DNA of 36,584 bases from Gammaproteobacteria bacterium (lineage in GTDB: Bacteria > Pseudomonadota > Gammaproteobacteria > Magnimaribacterales > Magnimaribacteraceae): positions 1 through 36,584 of the forward strand of contig DQKS01000091.1 in assembly GCA_015660645.1 (NCBI GenBank), read 5' to 3'. Below the pieces are notes generated by a model, which saw only the letters and a list, made by a program, of their open reading frames with translations, did no database searches and was not told the origin of the DNA. The position numbers and the translations under genes are program-made. Below, in pieces: positions 1 to 11,300 of the stretch; the first letter of the stretch is position 1, and every line of letters begins with the position of its first letter.

Positions 1-417
1 GATATGGGAATATCTAGTTTTGTGAAAGAAGAAATTGCAGTTTCTGATAGGCCTGAACTAACGGCAGCTGATGTTGTTATTTCTGGAGGTCGGGGGATGC
101 AAAATGGAGATAATTTTAAACTTTTAGAAGGTATAGCCAATAAACTAGGTGCAGCAATTGGTGCCTCAAGAGCGGCTGTAGATTCGGGTTTCGTTCCAAA
201 CGATATGCAAGTAGGCCAGACTGGAAAAATAGTTGCACCGGATCTTTATATTGCAGTTGGAATCTCTGGAGCCATACAGCACTTAGCTGGAATGAAAGAC
301 AGTAAAGTTATAGTGGCAATTAATAAAGACGAAGACGCTCCAATTTTTCAAGTTGCAGATTATGGCTTAGTGGCAGACTTGTTTGATGCTCTTCCTGAAT
401 TAGAAGCCGCTTTATAA
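1..417 (+). CDS. etfA: Electron transfer flavoprotein alpha subunit, C-terminal part (5' end outside window)
   Basis: Frame is open from base 1. Protein has the EtfA FAD-domain motifs [76 protein letters not shown]. Confidence 0.95.
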   Translation, partial: DMGISSFVKEEIAVSDRPELTAADVVISGGRGMQNGDNFKLLEGIANKLGAAIGASRAAVDSGFVPNDMQVGQTGKIVAPDLYIAVGISGAIQHLAGMKDSKVIVAINKDEDAPIFQVADYGLVADLFDALPELEAAL

Positions 418-445
418 TTAAGAATTTAACCAGACTCTTGGCTAG

Positions 446-1504
446 TTATTTCTTTTCTAATACTAACCCTGACTCTAAATGGGCTGTAAAAGGAAACTGA
501 TCAAACATAGCAGCCTTCCTAACCCTATGTGTTTTACTGAGATGACTTAAATCTCTTGTTAGAGAATCAAAGCCACACGATAAATAAATTATCTGATCGT
601 AATTAGAAACAGCATTTAAAGTATTACCATCTAGTCCGTTTCTTGGAGGATCTAGAAAAATAGTAGAGAGTTTAAAATTAGAAAGGTCAATGTCCTTCAT
701 TCTTCTATAAGATCTAGTTTTCTTTATTGCATCTAAAGTTTCATATCCTGAGAGTCTCGCACTCCATACATTATTAACATTATTTAATAGTAGATTCTCA
801 TTTAGGCCTAAAATATTTGGTCTGCTATTTTCGGTAGCTAGAACTTTGTTATACATTCTAGAAAATAGAATTGTAAAGGTTCCTAGTCCACAATAAAGCT
901 CTAATATGTCGTCTTGTGTATGTGAGCTATTTTCTACCCAGGTCAACATATCGTCGCATATATCAGGATTTGTTTGACTAAAACACTGCTCATATAATTT
1001 TAGAGGATATTGATGCGATTCACTCTTATATGTCTCAAGAACAAAGTTATTTCCTATAATAATACATTGTTTATGACTTCTTCCTATAATTGAACTATCA
1101 AAAATCTTAGATAGTTTTTTGGCTTCTAAACCCCATTTAGAATTAAGTTTTTTATGATAAATCATGCTTATCATTGCATCTTTTTTTCTAGAAACCTGAA
1201 ATTCAATTTGGAAAAGTTTTTCTGAGAATTGTTTATTGGTATTTAAATAATTCATAAGCTCAGGCATTAACTTACGTATTCGGCTATTACAAATTGGCAT
1301 CTCCTTAATTTCCACTCTTTTGGAGTTTTCTGACATTGAGAAATTCAATTTCCCACTAAATTTGCTAATTCCAAATTCTATTCTTGTTCTAAATCCAGTA
1401 GCTTTAGACCGAAAATAACTAATTTGATCTGTATACGGCTCTATAGCTCTATTAAATAAGTCTACTTTCCTGTTAAATTGAGATTGATAAGTAAGATCAA
1501 TCAA
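446..1504 (-). CDS. trmA: tRNA (uracil-5-)-methyltransferase
   Basis: 352 aa; [18 protein letters not shown] motif, [25 protein letters not shown] and C-terminal [11 protein letters not shown], typical of TrmA. Confidence 0.92.
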   Translation of the reverse strand: MIDLTYQSQFNRKVDLFNRAIEPYTDQISYFRSKATGFRTRIEFGISKFSGKLNFSMSENSKRVEIKEMPICNSRIRKLMPELMNYLNTNKQFSEKLFQIEFQVSRKKDAMISMIYHKKLNSKWGLEAKKLSKIFDSSIIGRSHKQCIIIGNNFVLETYKSESHQYPLKLYEQCFSQTNPDICDDMLTWVENSSHTQDDILELYCGLGTFTILFSRMYNKVLATENSRPNILGLNENLLLNNVNNVWSARLSGYETLDAIKKTRSYRRMKDIDLSNFKLSTIFLDPPRNGLDGNTLNAVSNYDQIIYLSCGFDSLTRDLSHLSKTHRVRKAAMFDQFPFTAHLESGLVLEKK

Positions 1505-4500
1505 GATTGGGTCTAAGATGTTTTTTTGTTTCTTCTAGAGTTTCATTTCTGTCTTCAGCAATACTTTGCACTTGATCTAATCCTATTTTACCTACTCCAA
1601 AATATTTACTATCTGGATTAGAAAAATACCAGCCGCTAACAGATGCCGCAGGGTTCATTGCAAAGTTTTCAGTTAATGTTATTCCAGTAAGATCTGTTGC
1701 TCTCAATAACGTAAAAAGTTTCCTTTTTTCAGAATGATCGGGACAAGCAGGATAACCAGGGGCAGGGCGTATCCCTTGATATTGTTCTTTAATGAGGTCT
1801 TTGTTTGTAAGGTTTTCATCTTTATCATATCCCCAATACTCTTTACGAACCTGTTCATGCATGTATTCTGCCATAGCTTCAGCCAATCTATCTGCGAGTG
1901 CTTTCAACATAATGGAAGAGTAGTCATCATTATTCTTCTCATAGTCTTTACATTTTTCTTCTACTCCCAAACCAGTTGTAACTGCAAAGCCTCCAATATA
2001 ATCTTGAATTCCTGATTCTTCTGGAGCAATAAAATCTGACAAGCAAATATTCGGGCGAGTTCCTTGCGGTTTTTGTTGTCTTAAATTATTTAGTTTGCAA
2101 ACAATTGAATCATTGTCTGCATCTTTGATAATTATATTATTATCATTAAGTTGATTGGCAGGCCAGAATCCAATAACTGCCGCTGTTTTAATGATATTTG
2201 ATTTTTCTAACTCGTCCAACATGTCGCATGCATCTTTATAAAGTTGAGAGGCAGCTTCACCGACAACTCCATCACTTAAGATTTTAGGAAATTGTCCTGC
2301 TAGCTCCCAAGATCTAAAGAAAATTGTCCAGTCAATATAGGCTCTTAAATCTCTTATGGGCGTGTCTAAAAAGGCTTTGGTACCTAAAAAAGACGGTTTG
2401 TATGCAGTGAATTTAGACCAATCTATTTGTAATTTATTATTATTTGCTTCTTTTAATGACATTAAAGGCTTTGAATCATTATTTTTTAACCTCTCTCTTA
2501 CTTTTTCATAATCTCTTTTAATTTCATTTAGAAATAATTCACACTTTTCTTCAGTTATTAGATTTTGCAGAACACCCACACTTCTTGAGGCATCTATTAC
2601 ATGAATAACACCTGATTGGTAGTTTGGTTCAATTTTTAATGCAGTATGTGCTTTTGAGGTAGTTGCTCCTCCTATTAGGATAGGAATGGTTAATCCTTTC
2701 CTAGTCATCTCTTCCGCTACAGTAATCATTTCATCTAATGAAGGTGTAATTAATCCACTAAGCCCAACAAAATCAGCTTGTTCATTGATTGCAGTTTCAA
2801 TTATTTTCTCTGTAGGCACCATGACCCCAAGGTCTATGACTTCAAAATTATTGCACTGAAGGATCACTCCGACAATATTTTTGCCTATATCATGAACGTC
2901 TCCTTTAACGGTAGCCATAACAATCTTTCCGTTTGTTTTTGCTTTCTCAGTTTTACTTTCTTCAATAAAAGGGACTAGATAAGACACGGCTTCTTTCATA
3001 ACCCTGGCACTTTTAACTACTTGAGGTAAAAACATTTTTCCTTCGCCGAACAAATCACCAACTATATTCATGCCATCCATCAAAGGACCTTCTATTACCT
3101 GAACTGGATTTGGAAATGAGTTACGTGCTTCTTCCGTATCTTCTATAATAAATTTATTAATTCCATGTACTAGAGCGTGTGAAATTCTTTCTTCAACAGG
3201 ATCTAATCTCCAGTCTAGCTTTTCATCTTTATTTTCTTTCCCTTTATTTAGAAATTTAGTTGCCACCTCTACCAACATTTCTGTTGAGTTATTATTTCTA
3301 TTTAAGATGACATCCTCGATTAATTTTTTTAGTTCAGGTTCTATTTCTTCATACACGGTTAATTGACCTGAATTAACTATCCCCATAGTGAGACCGTTTT
3401 TTATTGCATGAAATAAAAAAACTGAATGCATTGCTTCTCGAACAGAATCATTACCCCTAAAAGAAAAAGAAACATTACTAATGCCTCCTGAAATCTTTAC
3501 ATGAGGAAAATTAGAAGAAATAAAAGCGCATGAGTCAATAAAATCTTTAGCATAATTATTATGTTCATCAAGACCTGTCGCTACAGCAAAGACATTAGGA
3601 TCAAAGATAATATCTTCAGGAGGAAAATTAACTTGTTGTGTTAGAACTTCATAACATCTTTTAGAAATATCACATCTTCTTTGAAAAGTGTCAGCTTGTC
3701 CTTCTTCGTCAAAAAGCATAACAACGATAGAAGCGCCGTATTTTAGACACTGTTGAGCTTTTTTAATAAATTCTTCTTCTCCTTCTTTTAGACTGATTGA
3801 ATTAACAATGCATTTTCCTTGTAAGATCTTCAATCCATCTTCAATTATCTCCCATTTTGAAGAATCAACCATGACAGGAACTTTGCAAATATTAGGTTCT
3901 GTTGCTAATAATTTTAAGAATTTATTCATCTCCTCTTTAGAATCCAACATTCCTTCATCCATGTTTATATCAATAATTTGAGCTCCATTTTCAACTTGTT
4001 CCCTTGCCACCTCTAAGGCCTCTTGGTAGTTTTTTTCTTTTATTAAGCGAGCAAATTTTCTAGATCCCGTTACATTCGTTCTCTCTCCTATGTTAATAAA
4101 CAATGAATCACTATTAATGGTTAAGGTTTCAAGGCCGCTCAAGAGAGATTCATTAGTCTTTTTAGGTATTTCTCTTGGTTCAGCTTTCTTTAATTTAACC
4201 GCAATAGCTTTTATATGATCTGGAGTGGTTCCGCAGCAACCACCTACAATATTTAAGTGTTTATTAGAAGCAAATTCAGATATTAAATTAGCCATAGCTC
4301 CAGGCGATTCATCATAATCACCCATTTCATTAGGCAGCCCTGCATTGGGGTGTAAACTAACCGCTACATCTGCTATTTTACTTATAGAAAGCAGGTGTGG
4401 CCTAAGTTGCTCAGCGCCAAGAGCACAATTAAAGCCTACGGAGTTAGGATTAGCATGCTTTATTGAGGTCCAGAATGCTTCTACTGTTTGTCCAGAAAGC

Positions 4501-5147
4501 GTTCGTCCAGAAGCATCAGTAATTGTTCCAGATATCATCAAAGGCAAGTCAACTGCGAGTTCCTCACATTTTTCTAAATAGGCATAGATAGCTGCTTTTG
4601 CATTGAGAGTGTCAAAAATTGTTTCAAGAAGAATAATATCAACGCCTCCATCTAATAAACCATTAATAGCTATCCGGTAGTTATCCACTAATTCATCAAA
4701 AGTAACATTTCTTATTGATGGATCAGATACGTCAGGAGATAAAGATGCAGTTCTGTTGGTAGGACCTAGAACTCCAGCCACGAGAGCTGAAGTTTTAACT
4801 TCTTGGACGGCTTCTTTTGCAAGTTTAGCTCCCTGATAATTTAATTCATAAGTGATTTCTTCAAGAGAGTAATCACTTTGGGATATTGAATTTGAATTGA
4901 ATGTGTTAGTTTCTATGATGTCACTGCCAGCCTCTAAGAAGTCAATATGGATCTGCTTTATTAAGTCAGGTTTTGTAATAGTTAATAAATCATTATTACC
5001 CTTTAGTTCAGAAGGATGATCTACGAAGCGCTGTCCTCTAAAATCTTTCTCTTCTAACTTATGATCCTGAATCATTGTTCCCATGGCACCATCTAGTAAC
5101 AAAATTTTTGTTTTTAACAAATCTGAGAATTGAGATTTAGTAAGCAT
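1497..5147 (-). CDS. metH: Cobalamin-dependent methionine synthase
   Basis: 1216 aa with all modules: homocysteine methyltransferase ([22 protein letters not shown]), pterin-binding ([15 protein letters not shown]), B12-binding ([17 protein letters not shown]) and activation domain ([17 protein letters not shown]). Overlaps trmA by 8 bp. Confidence 0.98.
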   Translation of the reverse strand: MLTKSQFSDLLKTKILLLDGAMGTMIQDHKLEEKDFRGQRFVDHPSELKGNNDLLTITKPDLIKQIHIDFLEAGSDIIETNTFNSNSISQSDYSLEEITYELNYQGAKLAKEAVQEVKTSALVAGVLGPTNRTASLSPDVSDPSIRNVTFDELVDNYRIAINGLLDGGVDIILLETIFDTLNAKAAIYAYLEKCEELAVDLPLMISGTITDASGRTLSGQTVEAFWTSIKHANPNSVGFNCALGAEQLRPHLLSISKIADVAVSLHPNAGLPNEMGDYDESPGAMANLISEFASNKHLNIVGGCCGTTPDHIKAIAVKLKKAEPREIPKKTNESLLSGLETLTINSDSLFINIGERTNVTGSRKFARLIKEKNYQEALEVAREQVENGAQIIDINMDEGMLDSKEEMNKFLKLLATEPNICKVPVMVDSSKWEIIEDGLKILQGKCIVNSISLKEGEEEFIKKAQQCLKYGASIVVMLFDEEGQADTFQRRCDISKRCYEVLTQQVNFPPEDIIFDPNVFAVATGLDEHNNYAKDFIDSCAFISSNFPHVKISGGISNVSFSFRGNDSVREAMHSVFLFHAIKNGLTMGIVNSGQLTVYEEIEPELKKLIEDVILNRNNNSTEMLVEVATKFLNKGKENKDEKLDWRLDPVEERISHALVHGINKFIIEDTEEARNSFPNPVQVIEGPLMDGMNIVGDLFGEGKMFLPQVVKSARVMKEAVSYLVPFIEESKTEKAKTNGKIVMATVKGDVHDIGKNIVGVILQCNNFEVIDLGVMVPTEKIIETAINEQADFVGLSGLITPSLDEMITVAEEMTRKGLTIPILIGGATTSKAHTALKIEPNYQSGVIHVIDASRSVGVLQNLITEEKCELFLNEIKRDYEKVRERLKNNDSKPLMSLKEANNNKLQIDWSKFTAYKPSFLGTKAFLDTPIRDLRAYIDWTIFFRSWELAGQFPKILSDGVVGEAASQLYKDACDMLDELEKSNIIKTAAVIGFWPANQLNDNNIIIKDADNDSIVCKLNNLRQQKPQGTRPNICLSDFIAPEESGIQDYIGGFAVTTGLGVEEKCKDYEKNNDDYSSIMLKALADRLAEAMAEYMHEQVRKEYWGYDKDENLTNKDLIKEQYQGIRPAPGYPACPDHSEKRKLFTLLRATDLTGITLTENFAMNPAASVSGWYFSNPDSKYFGVGKIGLDQVQSIAEDRNETLEETKKHLRPNLD

Positions 5148-5232
5148 GTAATTAATCTTAAAGTATTTAGCTTTACTATTTTAAAGGTTTTATTAACTAA
5201 ATATAATGAACCAGGTTAATTAATATAAAATA

Positions 5233-5826
5233 ATGACAGTGAAATATATAACTATTAGCAAGTCAGCAGAATTATATCTGCTCGAGCTTCTCGAGAAACA
5301 AGATAAGGATACTATAGGTATAAAAGTTTTCGTGAGTGAGCCGGGTACGCCTAATGCTGAAACCTGCATTGCCTATTGCAAGGAAGAAGATGATATTTCT
5401 GGTTTTGAATTAATAACTATTTATAAATTTCCACTTTATTTAGAAGAAAAATCACTTCTTTTTATAGAGGATGCAAAAGTTGATTACTCACCTGATAAGT
5501 TTGGTGGGACGTTAACTATCAAAGCCCCTAACGCAAAAGTTCCTCAAGTTAATGAAAATGCCTCTTTAGAAGAGAGAATAAATTATGTCCTTTATTCTGA
5601 AATTAATCCCAGCTTAGCAGCACATGGTGGAGAAGTGTCTTTAATAGAGGTAGTAAATGAAGAAACTGCAGTCTTACAGTTTGGAGGCGGATGCCAAGGC
5701 TGCGGAATGGTAGATTTGACTCTAAAAGATGGAGTAGAAAAATCATTACTAGAGCAAATCTCAGAATTAAAAAAGGTGATTGACGTAACAGATCATTCTT
5801 ATAGAGAAAACGCGTACTATAAATAG
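5233..5826 (+). CDS. nfuA: Fe-S cluster biogenesis protein NfuA
   Basis: 197 aa; N-terminal A-type-like domain and C-terminal Nfu domain ([17 protein letters not shown]...[22 protein letters not shown]) with CxxC. Confidence 0.95.
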   Translation: MTVKYITISKSAELYLLELLEKQDKDTIGIKVFVSEPGTPNAETCIAYCKEEDDISGFELITIYKFPLYLEEKSLLFIEDAKVDYSPDKFGGTLTIKAPNAKVPQVNENASLEERINYVLYSEINPSLAAHGGEVSLIEVVNEETAVLQFGGGCQGCGMVDLTLKDGVEKSLLEQISELKKVIDVTDHSYRENAYYK

Positions 5827-5884
5827 TAGCGTCATAAACTGGCTTAGAAGTGTTTTATAATAAAGTGAATACAGGAGCAAAGCC

Positions 5885-7294
5885 TTGTCGCAATTAAATG
5901 CTGACCCTTGTTTTATCTTTACAGATACTGAAACAACCGGACTTGATCTTAATTTTTCTCAAATAATACAGGTTGGTTCTATTCTGACTGACGAAGGATT
6001 TAACGCCGAAGCGAATCAAGATATAGGTTGTAATCTCTTGCCTTGGATTGTTCCAAGTCCAGAAGCTTTTTTAGTTCATAGAAAAATAGACTGCTTAGAA
6101 GAAAAATTAAAATCTCATTATGAAATGATGGTTGAACTAAGACAAACATGGCTGGGGTGGGCAAAAGAAAGAAACCCGGTTTTTATTACCTATAATGGAC
6201 ACAGATTCGATGAAGAATTATTTCGAAGACAATTTTATTGGTGTTTACTTCCTTCTTACATAACAAATACTTCTGGAGCCACACGACTAGATATGATGAG
6301 CACCCTTCAGTTAGTAGCTAATTTTTTCCCAACTAGCCTTAAATTACCTTCTTTTGAAGCTGGGGAGGTAAGTATGAAATTAACAGATTGGTCAGAATCT
6401 AATAACATAGAAGCTTCTAATGCCCATGATGCATTGGCAGATTGTCAACTAATGTTAGAACTAGCTAAATTGGTAGAATCAAATGCTCCTGCTGTCTGGA
6501 AGGCTTCTTTACAGGGGGCATCTAAGTTTGGTAACTTAAATATTCTTCAATCGGAACCCTTTGCCATGATGGGGGAAATTATTAGGCGCAAAAGCTTTAC
6601 TTATCCAGTAACCTTTTGTGGACAAAATAAAAAAATGAATAATGAAGTAGCAGTGGCTGATCTTTATTTTGATCCAGATCAGTTAAATGATTTAACAGAC
6701 ACAGAATTATTAGAGCAAATTGGCAATAGTGGTTCTGCCATTCGAAAAGTTAAGATTAATAGAAGCCTTCCTATTATGCCAGCTAATTCAATTCCAGAAA
6801 TTAACAAATATTTAGACATACCTTTTGAGCAACTAGAAGAAAGAGCAAGGAAAATACAAAACAATACTAATTTGCAAACCAGGGTTAGCGAATTATTAAC
6901 CAACAATCAAATTAATTACCCTCCACCCAAATATCTTGAACAATCTGTCTATTCAGGCTTTGCATCTGAGGCTGATCAATTATGGATGGAACGTTTCCAT
7001 TCTTTACCTTGGGATGAAAGAGCAAAACTAATAGATGGTTTTGAAGATAAGCGCTATAAAGAATTGGCCGAAAGATTAATCTGCACTAATGCACCTGAAT
7101 TTGCTTCCGAAGATTCATTAGAAAAATTCTCTAATTTAATAAACCAAAGACTTTATGATAAAGGCCCTTGGTTAAGCTTAGAAAAAGGAATAGAAAAAAC
7201 TACTAAATTACTCTTGGACGCTAGTGAAGATAAGAAATTAATCCTTCAGAGTCTCAAAAAGAACTTAAACAATAAAGGGAAAAGAATTAGTTAA
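5885..7294 (+). CDS. sbcB: Exodeoxyribonuclease I
   Basis: 469 aa, TTG start; DEDD exonuclease motifs FTDTETTGLDL, FITYNGHRFDEELFRRQFYW, NAHDALADCQLMLELAKL, and an ExoI C-terminal region (WMERFHSLPWDERAKLI). Confidence 0.93.
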   Translation: MSQLNADPCFIFTDTETTGLDLNFSQIIQVGSILTDEGFNAEANQDIGCNLLPWIVPSPEAFLVHRKIDCLEEKLKSHYEMMVELRQTWLGWAKERNPVFITYNGHRFDEELFRRQFYWCLLPSYITNTSGATRLDMMSTLQLVANFFPTSLKLPSFEAGEVSMKLTDWSESNNIEASNAHDALADCQLMLELAKLVESNAPAVWKASLQGASKFGNLNILQSEPFAMMGEIIRRKSFTYPVTFCGQNKKMNNEVAVADLYFDPDQLNDLTDTELLEQIGNSGSAIRKVKINRSLPIMPANSIPEINKYLDIPFEQLEERARKIQNNTNLQTRVSELLTNNQINYPPPKYLEQSVYSGFASEADQLWMERFHSLPWDERAKLIDGFEDKRYKELAERLICTNAPEFASEDSLEKFSNLINQRLYDKGPWLSLEKGIEKTTKLLLDASEDKKLILQSLKKNLNNKGKRIS

Positions 7295-8240
7295 GAGAAG
7301 AAATCCTTACTAGAACTCCAAAGTAAGGATGATCTATATAATGAAATTCATTTTCTTCTATTTTTCTCTCCTCTCGTAGTTCAAATAAATCTTCATATAA
7401 ATCTGTTTTTATTGGCTCATAATCATTATTTATTTTAATAACTTGTAAATTAGAATTATCTTTTTTTAAAGATTTAAATCTAATTTTTATTTGAGATAAA
7501 ATAGTTTTGATCCAATACTTATCATTTTGAGCAGCTAACTTTTTTTTAGGGTAAAGACTTTCTAATATCTCGTTAAAGTTCCTAGTTTTTATATCTTTCT
7601 TAATTATTGATTGGCCGGTTTGATTAGAAAATCTAATAATAATTTCGCTGTGAAGATATTTATCTTTGTAAATTTTTAATTCACCATAAATCTTATTTTT
7701 TTTATCAAATGCTTCTATATACACTGGATAAGAGATTTCTTGTTTTAGAACAGGTTGATACCATGAACTCTCAAATAAAACTCTATAGCCCTTACTTAAT
7801 CTTAATTTTTTAAGAACAGGGTCAATAGGTGAACTTAATATGATCTTTTCATAAAATCTTGGCGCAATAGGAGAATTAACTTTTTCATAATTTTTTTTCT
7901 TTTCAGGAATTAAGGTAGTAGGGGTGCTAATTTGATAGTTAATTAAATCTTCTTTCTCTGGACTCTTAACATTTAAGAAGCTTTTATCAATTAAAAGTTG
8001 GGGTTTTTCTGATAACTCTATCAAGTTATTATTCAAAATAAGTTCATTGAGCTCAGGCCATTTCTCTTCTTTGTCAATGTCATCAATTATTAAGTTTTTG
8101 ATTACTATAAAATCAATCCGATAGACAGGCGATTGCTCTTGGTTATACAGTTGTGCTAGTCGTATTAAAGGGTCATCTTCACCATTGACTAAAATTGTAG
8201 GCAGAAGCAACAAAACGAGAATAAAGAACGTCTTATGCAT
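7287..8240 (-). CDS. csiV: CsiV family periplasmic protein (putative)
   Basis: 317 aa with N-terminal signal peptide (MHKTFFILVLLLLPTILVNG). 'YRIDFIVIKN', 'RGYRVLFESSWYQPVL'-type segments, and location directly downstream of mfd, as in other gammaproteobacteria. Sequence is divergent, so the call leans on synteny. Confidence 0.65.
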   Translation of the reverse strand: MHKTFFILVLLLLPTILVNGEDDPLIRLAQLYNQEQSPVYRIDFIVIKNLIIDDIDKEEKWPELNELILNNNLIELSEKPQLLIDKSFLNVKSPEKEDLINYQISTPTTLIPEKKKNYEKVNSPIAPRFYEKIILSSPIDPVLKKLRLSKGYRVLFESSWYQPVLKQEISYPVYIEAFDKKNKIYGELKIYKDKYLHSEIIIRFSNQTGQSIIKKDIKTRNFNEILESLYPKKKLAAQNDKYWIKTILSQIKIRFKSLKKDNSNLQVIKINNDYEPIKTDLYEDLFELREERKIEENEFHYIDHPYFGVLVRISSLN

Positions 8241-11223
8241 TGACTTTAGAGCCGGTAACTCGAATAACAGAACTAATTGTCTCTATTCTTTTATCAAGTT
8301 TTTCTGGATTTATAATTGTAGTTGATTGATTTGAGTCTTTATAAAAGATATCTATTTTTTGATTTTTTACGTTTACCTTTGAAACAGAATTTTCTAAAGC
8401 CAATAATTTAAGATCATGCTGAACAAAGAGATTTTTAAGTTCTTCTGGAAACATACCAAATCTATTAATCATTTCTATTTTTAATGAATGAAGCTCTTCT
8501 TCTGAATTAGATGATGCAATTCTGTTATACATTATTAATCTTTGATTTAGGTCAGGTAAATAATCATCAGGTATGTAAGCCGATACACCTAAATGAATTT
8601 CAGGGCTTTTATCTAATTCTTCAAAATTTAGAATACCTCTTTTTATATAATCGGTTGCTTTTTTTAGTAAGCGTGTATACAAATCTAGTCCAATTGAGTC
8701 AAAAACACCGCTTTGATTAGAACCCAAAATTTCACCAGCACCTCTAATTTCAAGATCTTTTAATGCTAAAAGAAAACCTGCAGCAAGAGAATCAGTATCT
8801 GCAAGAGCTTCCAGTCTTGACTGAGCTGTTTTTCTATTAATAAATGTATTAGATTTTAAGAAATAAGCATAAGCCTGCTTTTCACCTCTACCGACCCTGC
8901 CTCTTAATTGATGTAATTGAGCAAGACCTAGTTTATCTGCTTGTTCCACAATAAGTGTATTAGCATTTGATACATCAATGCCACTTTCAATGATTGTGGA
9001 ACAAATTAAGATATCAATCTCCCCTTTATTAAATTCAATCATGGTCTTTTCTATTTCTGTAGACTTAAGTTTTCCATGAACAATTTCAACCCTTAAATCA
9101 GGAAATGATTCTTGAATTCTAAATTTTCTATCATTCACTAACCTTAAATCATTACATAAATAATATGCTTGACCTGATCTCATCATTTCTCTTTGTATGG
9201 CTTCATTTATTAAGCTCTGATTATATTTATAGACAAATGTTCTAACAGATAATCTATTTGAGGGAGCAGTTGCTATAATTGAAAAATCTTTAAGTTCCGC
9301 CAAAGCAAAATTTAAGGATCTTGGTATTGGAGTTGCAGATAAACTTAATATATCAACTTCTTCTTTTATAGATTTAACTTTTTCTTTCTGACGTACTCCG
9401 AATCTATGTTCCTCATCAATGATAAGTAAACCTAAATCATAAAACTTAACTGAATCCTGGATAACAGCATGGGTACCTATCAGTATGTCTACTTTTCCTG
9501 ACGCTAAACCAGCTAGTACAATTTCTTTTTCATTATTAGATATATTTCTACTTAATAAAGCTATATTGATACCAGTATCTTTAAATCTATTAATAAAATT
9601 TTTGTGATGTTGAGAGGCTAAGAGGGTTGTAGGAACTAATATGCAAGTTTGTTTTGAATTATAGCTTGCTACAAATGAAGCTCTCATAGCAACCTCGGTT
9701 TTACCAAAGCCTACTTCTCCACAGACCAATCTATCCATAGATTTACTAGAAGCCAAATCACTAAGCACTTCTTCTATTGTTTTGCTTTGATCAAATGTTT
9801 CTTGGTAAGGAAAATTTGATGAGAATTCATACAATTCAACTTTAGGTATTATGTACTTAAATCCAGTTATTGATTCTCTTTTTGCTTGTATCTCTAGAAG
9901 TTCTGCAGCAGTGTCAAAAGTTTGTTGTAACGCTTTTTCTTTTCTTTTCTGCCATCTTTTTGAACCAAGAGAATCTAAAGATTTATCTTCAGGTCCAAAG
10001 TATTTTGAAACTAAATTCATGTGTTCAATGGGAACATAAACCTTACTGTTATCGGAGTATTCTATTTGTAAGCATTCAGTTCTTCCTACAAAACTTTCAA
10101 TTTGTTTCAGTCCATTAAAACGGCCAATTCCATGAGATAGATGAACAACAAGATCTCCTTCTTTTGGAAGTGTATGAATTTCTTTTATTGCATCCTCTTT
10201 AATAGGTTGAATATCCTTATTTTCTTGAACTTCTTTTTCTAAGAGATCAACTTTAAAATTTTGAACTTTAGAAGCTCTAAACGAACTAATAATTTCAGAG
10301 TATTCCGTAAATAAATTTGAAGGGTGTAAAAGAGGCCTTTCTAGATCATATCTATACTCTTCATACCTTCCATCTATAAGCTCTTGAAAGTCGTTAGCTG
10401 AATTAGAAACACTATCTTCCAAATAGAGATTTTCTAAATCTTGAATAAATTCAAGCATTGATGGTTTAAAGTCATAGAATAGAGGCATATACATTTCAAT
10501 TCCTTCAACTTTTTTCTTATTCATGACCCTGTTAAAAACATCTGAATCTTTTTCAAACACGTCAAAATTTAGTCTCCAATTGTATTTAAATTTAGAGGCT
10601 CCATGGTCGTCTTTAGGATATTCATATGCAGGCAACGAATTTATTAGATCTACTTTTTTTGTTGTAAGCTGAGTTTTTGAATCAAAATATCTCATTGACT
10701 CAATGGTCTCATTAAAAATCTCTAATCTGATAGGTTGTTTAGCACTACTAAGAAATACATCAATTAAATTACCTCTCAAAGAATAATCGCCATTCTCAGT
10801 TACAATTTCTGTTCTTTTATATCCATTTTTCTCAAATTGACTAATTAGTTGATCTCTATTTAACACGTCTCCAATTTTTAGATTGTTGATATGGCAAACA
10901 TGTAGATAATTTGCACAAGGACCCATTAAAGTTTGAATAGAACAAATAAGAGTTTTTTTATTTTTTAGTGTCAGCTTATAAAGAGCATTAATTCTTTCTG
11001 ACCTTATATTTGCTGGTGATGAGAAGAAATCGTAGGGCAGTAGCTCACTATTTGGTAGATGAATAAAATTATTTTCAGGAAAAAATATCTTTAAGTGTTT
11101 GTATACTTTTAGTGCTGAACCTTGAGAACTTAGAATTATTATATTACTCTCAGAACTATCAAAGCCTCTTTCTATTAAGTCTCTTAGGAGTTTACTATTA
11201 TTAGTTTTCGATAAATTTTTCAC
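8233..11223 (-). CDS. mfd: Transcription-repair coupling factor
   Basis: 996 aa; UvrB-like N-terminus, RNAP-interaction domain (GDLVVHLSHGIGRFNGL), helicase motifs (DRLVCGEVGFGKTEVAMRA, LIIDEEHRFGVRQKEK, LSLSATPIPRSL, QLHQLRGRVGRG) and TRCF C-terminal domain. Confidence 0.98.
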   Translation of the reverse strand: MKNLSKTNNSKLLRDLIERGFDSSESNIIILSSQGSALKVYKHLKIFFPENNFIHLPNSELLPYDFFSSPANIRSERINALYKLTLKNKKTLICSIQTLMGPCANYLHVCHINNLKIGDVLNRDQLISQFEKNGYKRTEIVTENGDYSLRGNLIDVFLSSAKQPIRLEIFNETIESMRYFDSKTQLTTKKVDLINSLPAYEYPKDDHGASKFKYNWRLNFDVFEKDSDVFNRVMNKKKVEGIEMYMPLFYDFKPSMLEFIQDLENLYLEDSVSNSANDFQELIDGRYEEYRYDLERPLLHPSNLFTEYSEIISSFRASKVQNFKVDLLEKEVQENKDIQPIKEDAIKEIHTLPKEGDLVVHLSHGIGRFNGLKQIESFVGRTECLQIEYSDNSKVYVPIEHMNLVSKYFGPEDKSLDSLGSKRWQKRKEKALQQTFDTAAELLEIQAKRESITGFKYIIPKVELYEFSSNFPYQETFDQSKTIEEVLSDLASSKSMDRLVCGEVGFGKTEVAMRASFVASYNSKQTCILVPTTLLASQHHKNFINRFKDTGINIALLSRNISNNEKEIVLAGLASGKVDILIGTHAVIQDSVKFYDLGLLIIDEEHRFGVRQKEKVKSIKEEVDILSLSATPIPRSLNFALAELKDFSIIATAPSNRLSVRTFVYKYNQSLINEAIQREMMRSGQAYYLCNDLRLVNDRKFRIQESFPDLRVEIVHGKLKSTEIEKTMIEFNKGEIDILICSTIIESGIDVSNANTLIVEQADKLGLAQLHQLRGRVGRGEKQAYAYFLKSNTFINRKTAQSRLEALADTDSLAAGFLLALKDLEIRGAGEILGSNQSGVFDSIGLDLYTRLLKKATDYIKRGILNFEELDKSPEIHLGVSAYIPDDYLPDLNQRLIMYNRIASSNSEEELHSLKIEMINRFGMFPEELKNLFVQHDLKLLALENSVSKVNVKNQKIDIFYKDSNQSTTIINPEKLDKRIETISSVIRVTGSKVNA

Positions 11224-11300
11224 TTTCTACTTATAGGATAAAAATGAAAATTATATAGGTAAGTGTATAATTATTTATTTTTTAATTCACAGAGGTAGGA

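Noticed and set aside
418-445. Possible terminator between etfA and trmA
   Set aside because: Only weak, short complementarity and no clean stem plus T-tract.
1734-2015. 93-aa + strand ORF opposite metH (and similar antisense ORFs at 2778, 4345, 6679, 8511, 9851, 9870, 30985 and others)
   Set aside because: Antisense shadows of well-supported genes, low-complexity hydrophobic translations, no recognisable domains.
4680-4688. TTATCCACT near-match to a DnaA box
   Set aside because: One mismatch and inside the metH coding sequence; expected by chance.
5148-5232. Riboswitch (cobalamin or SAM) upstream of metH
   Set aside because: The gap to nfuA is only 85 bp, AT-rich, without recognisable B12-box or SAM riboswitch elements.
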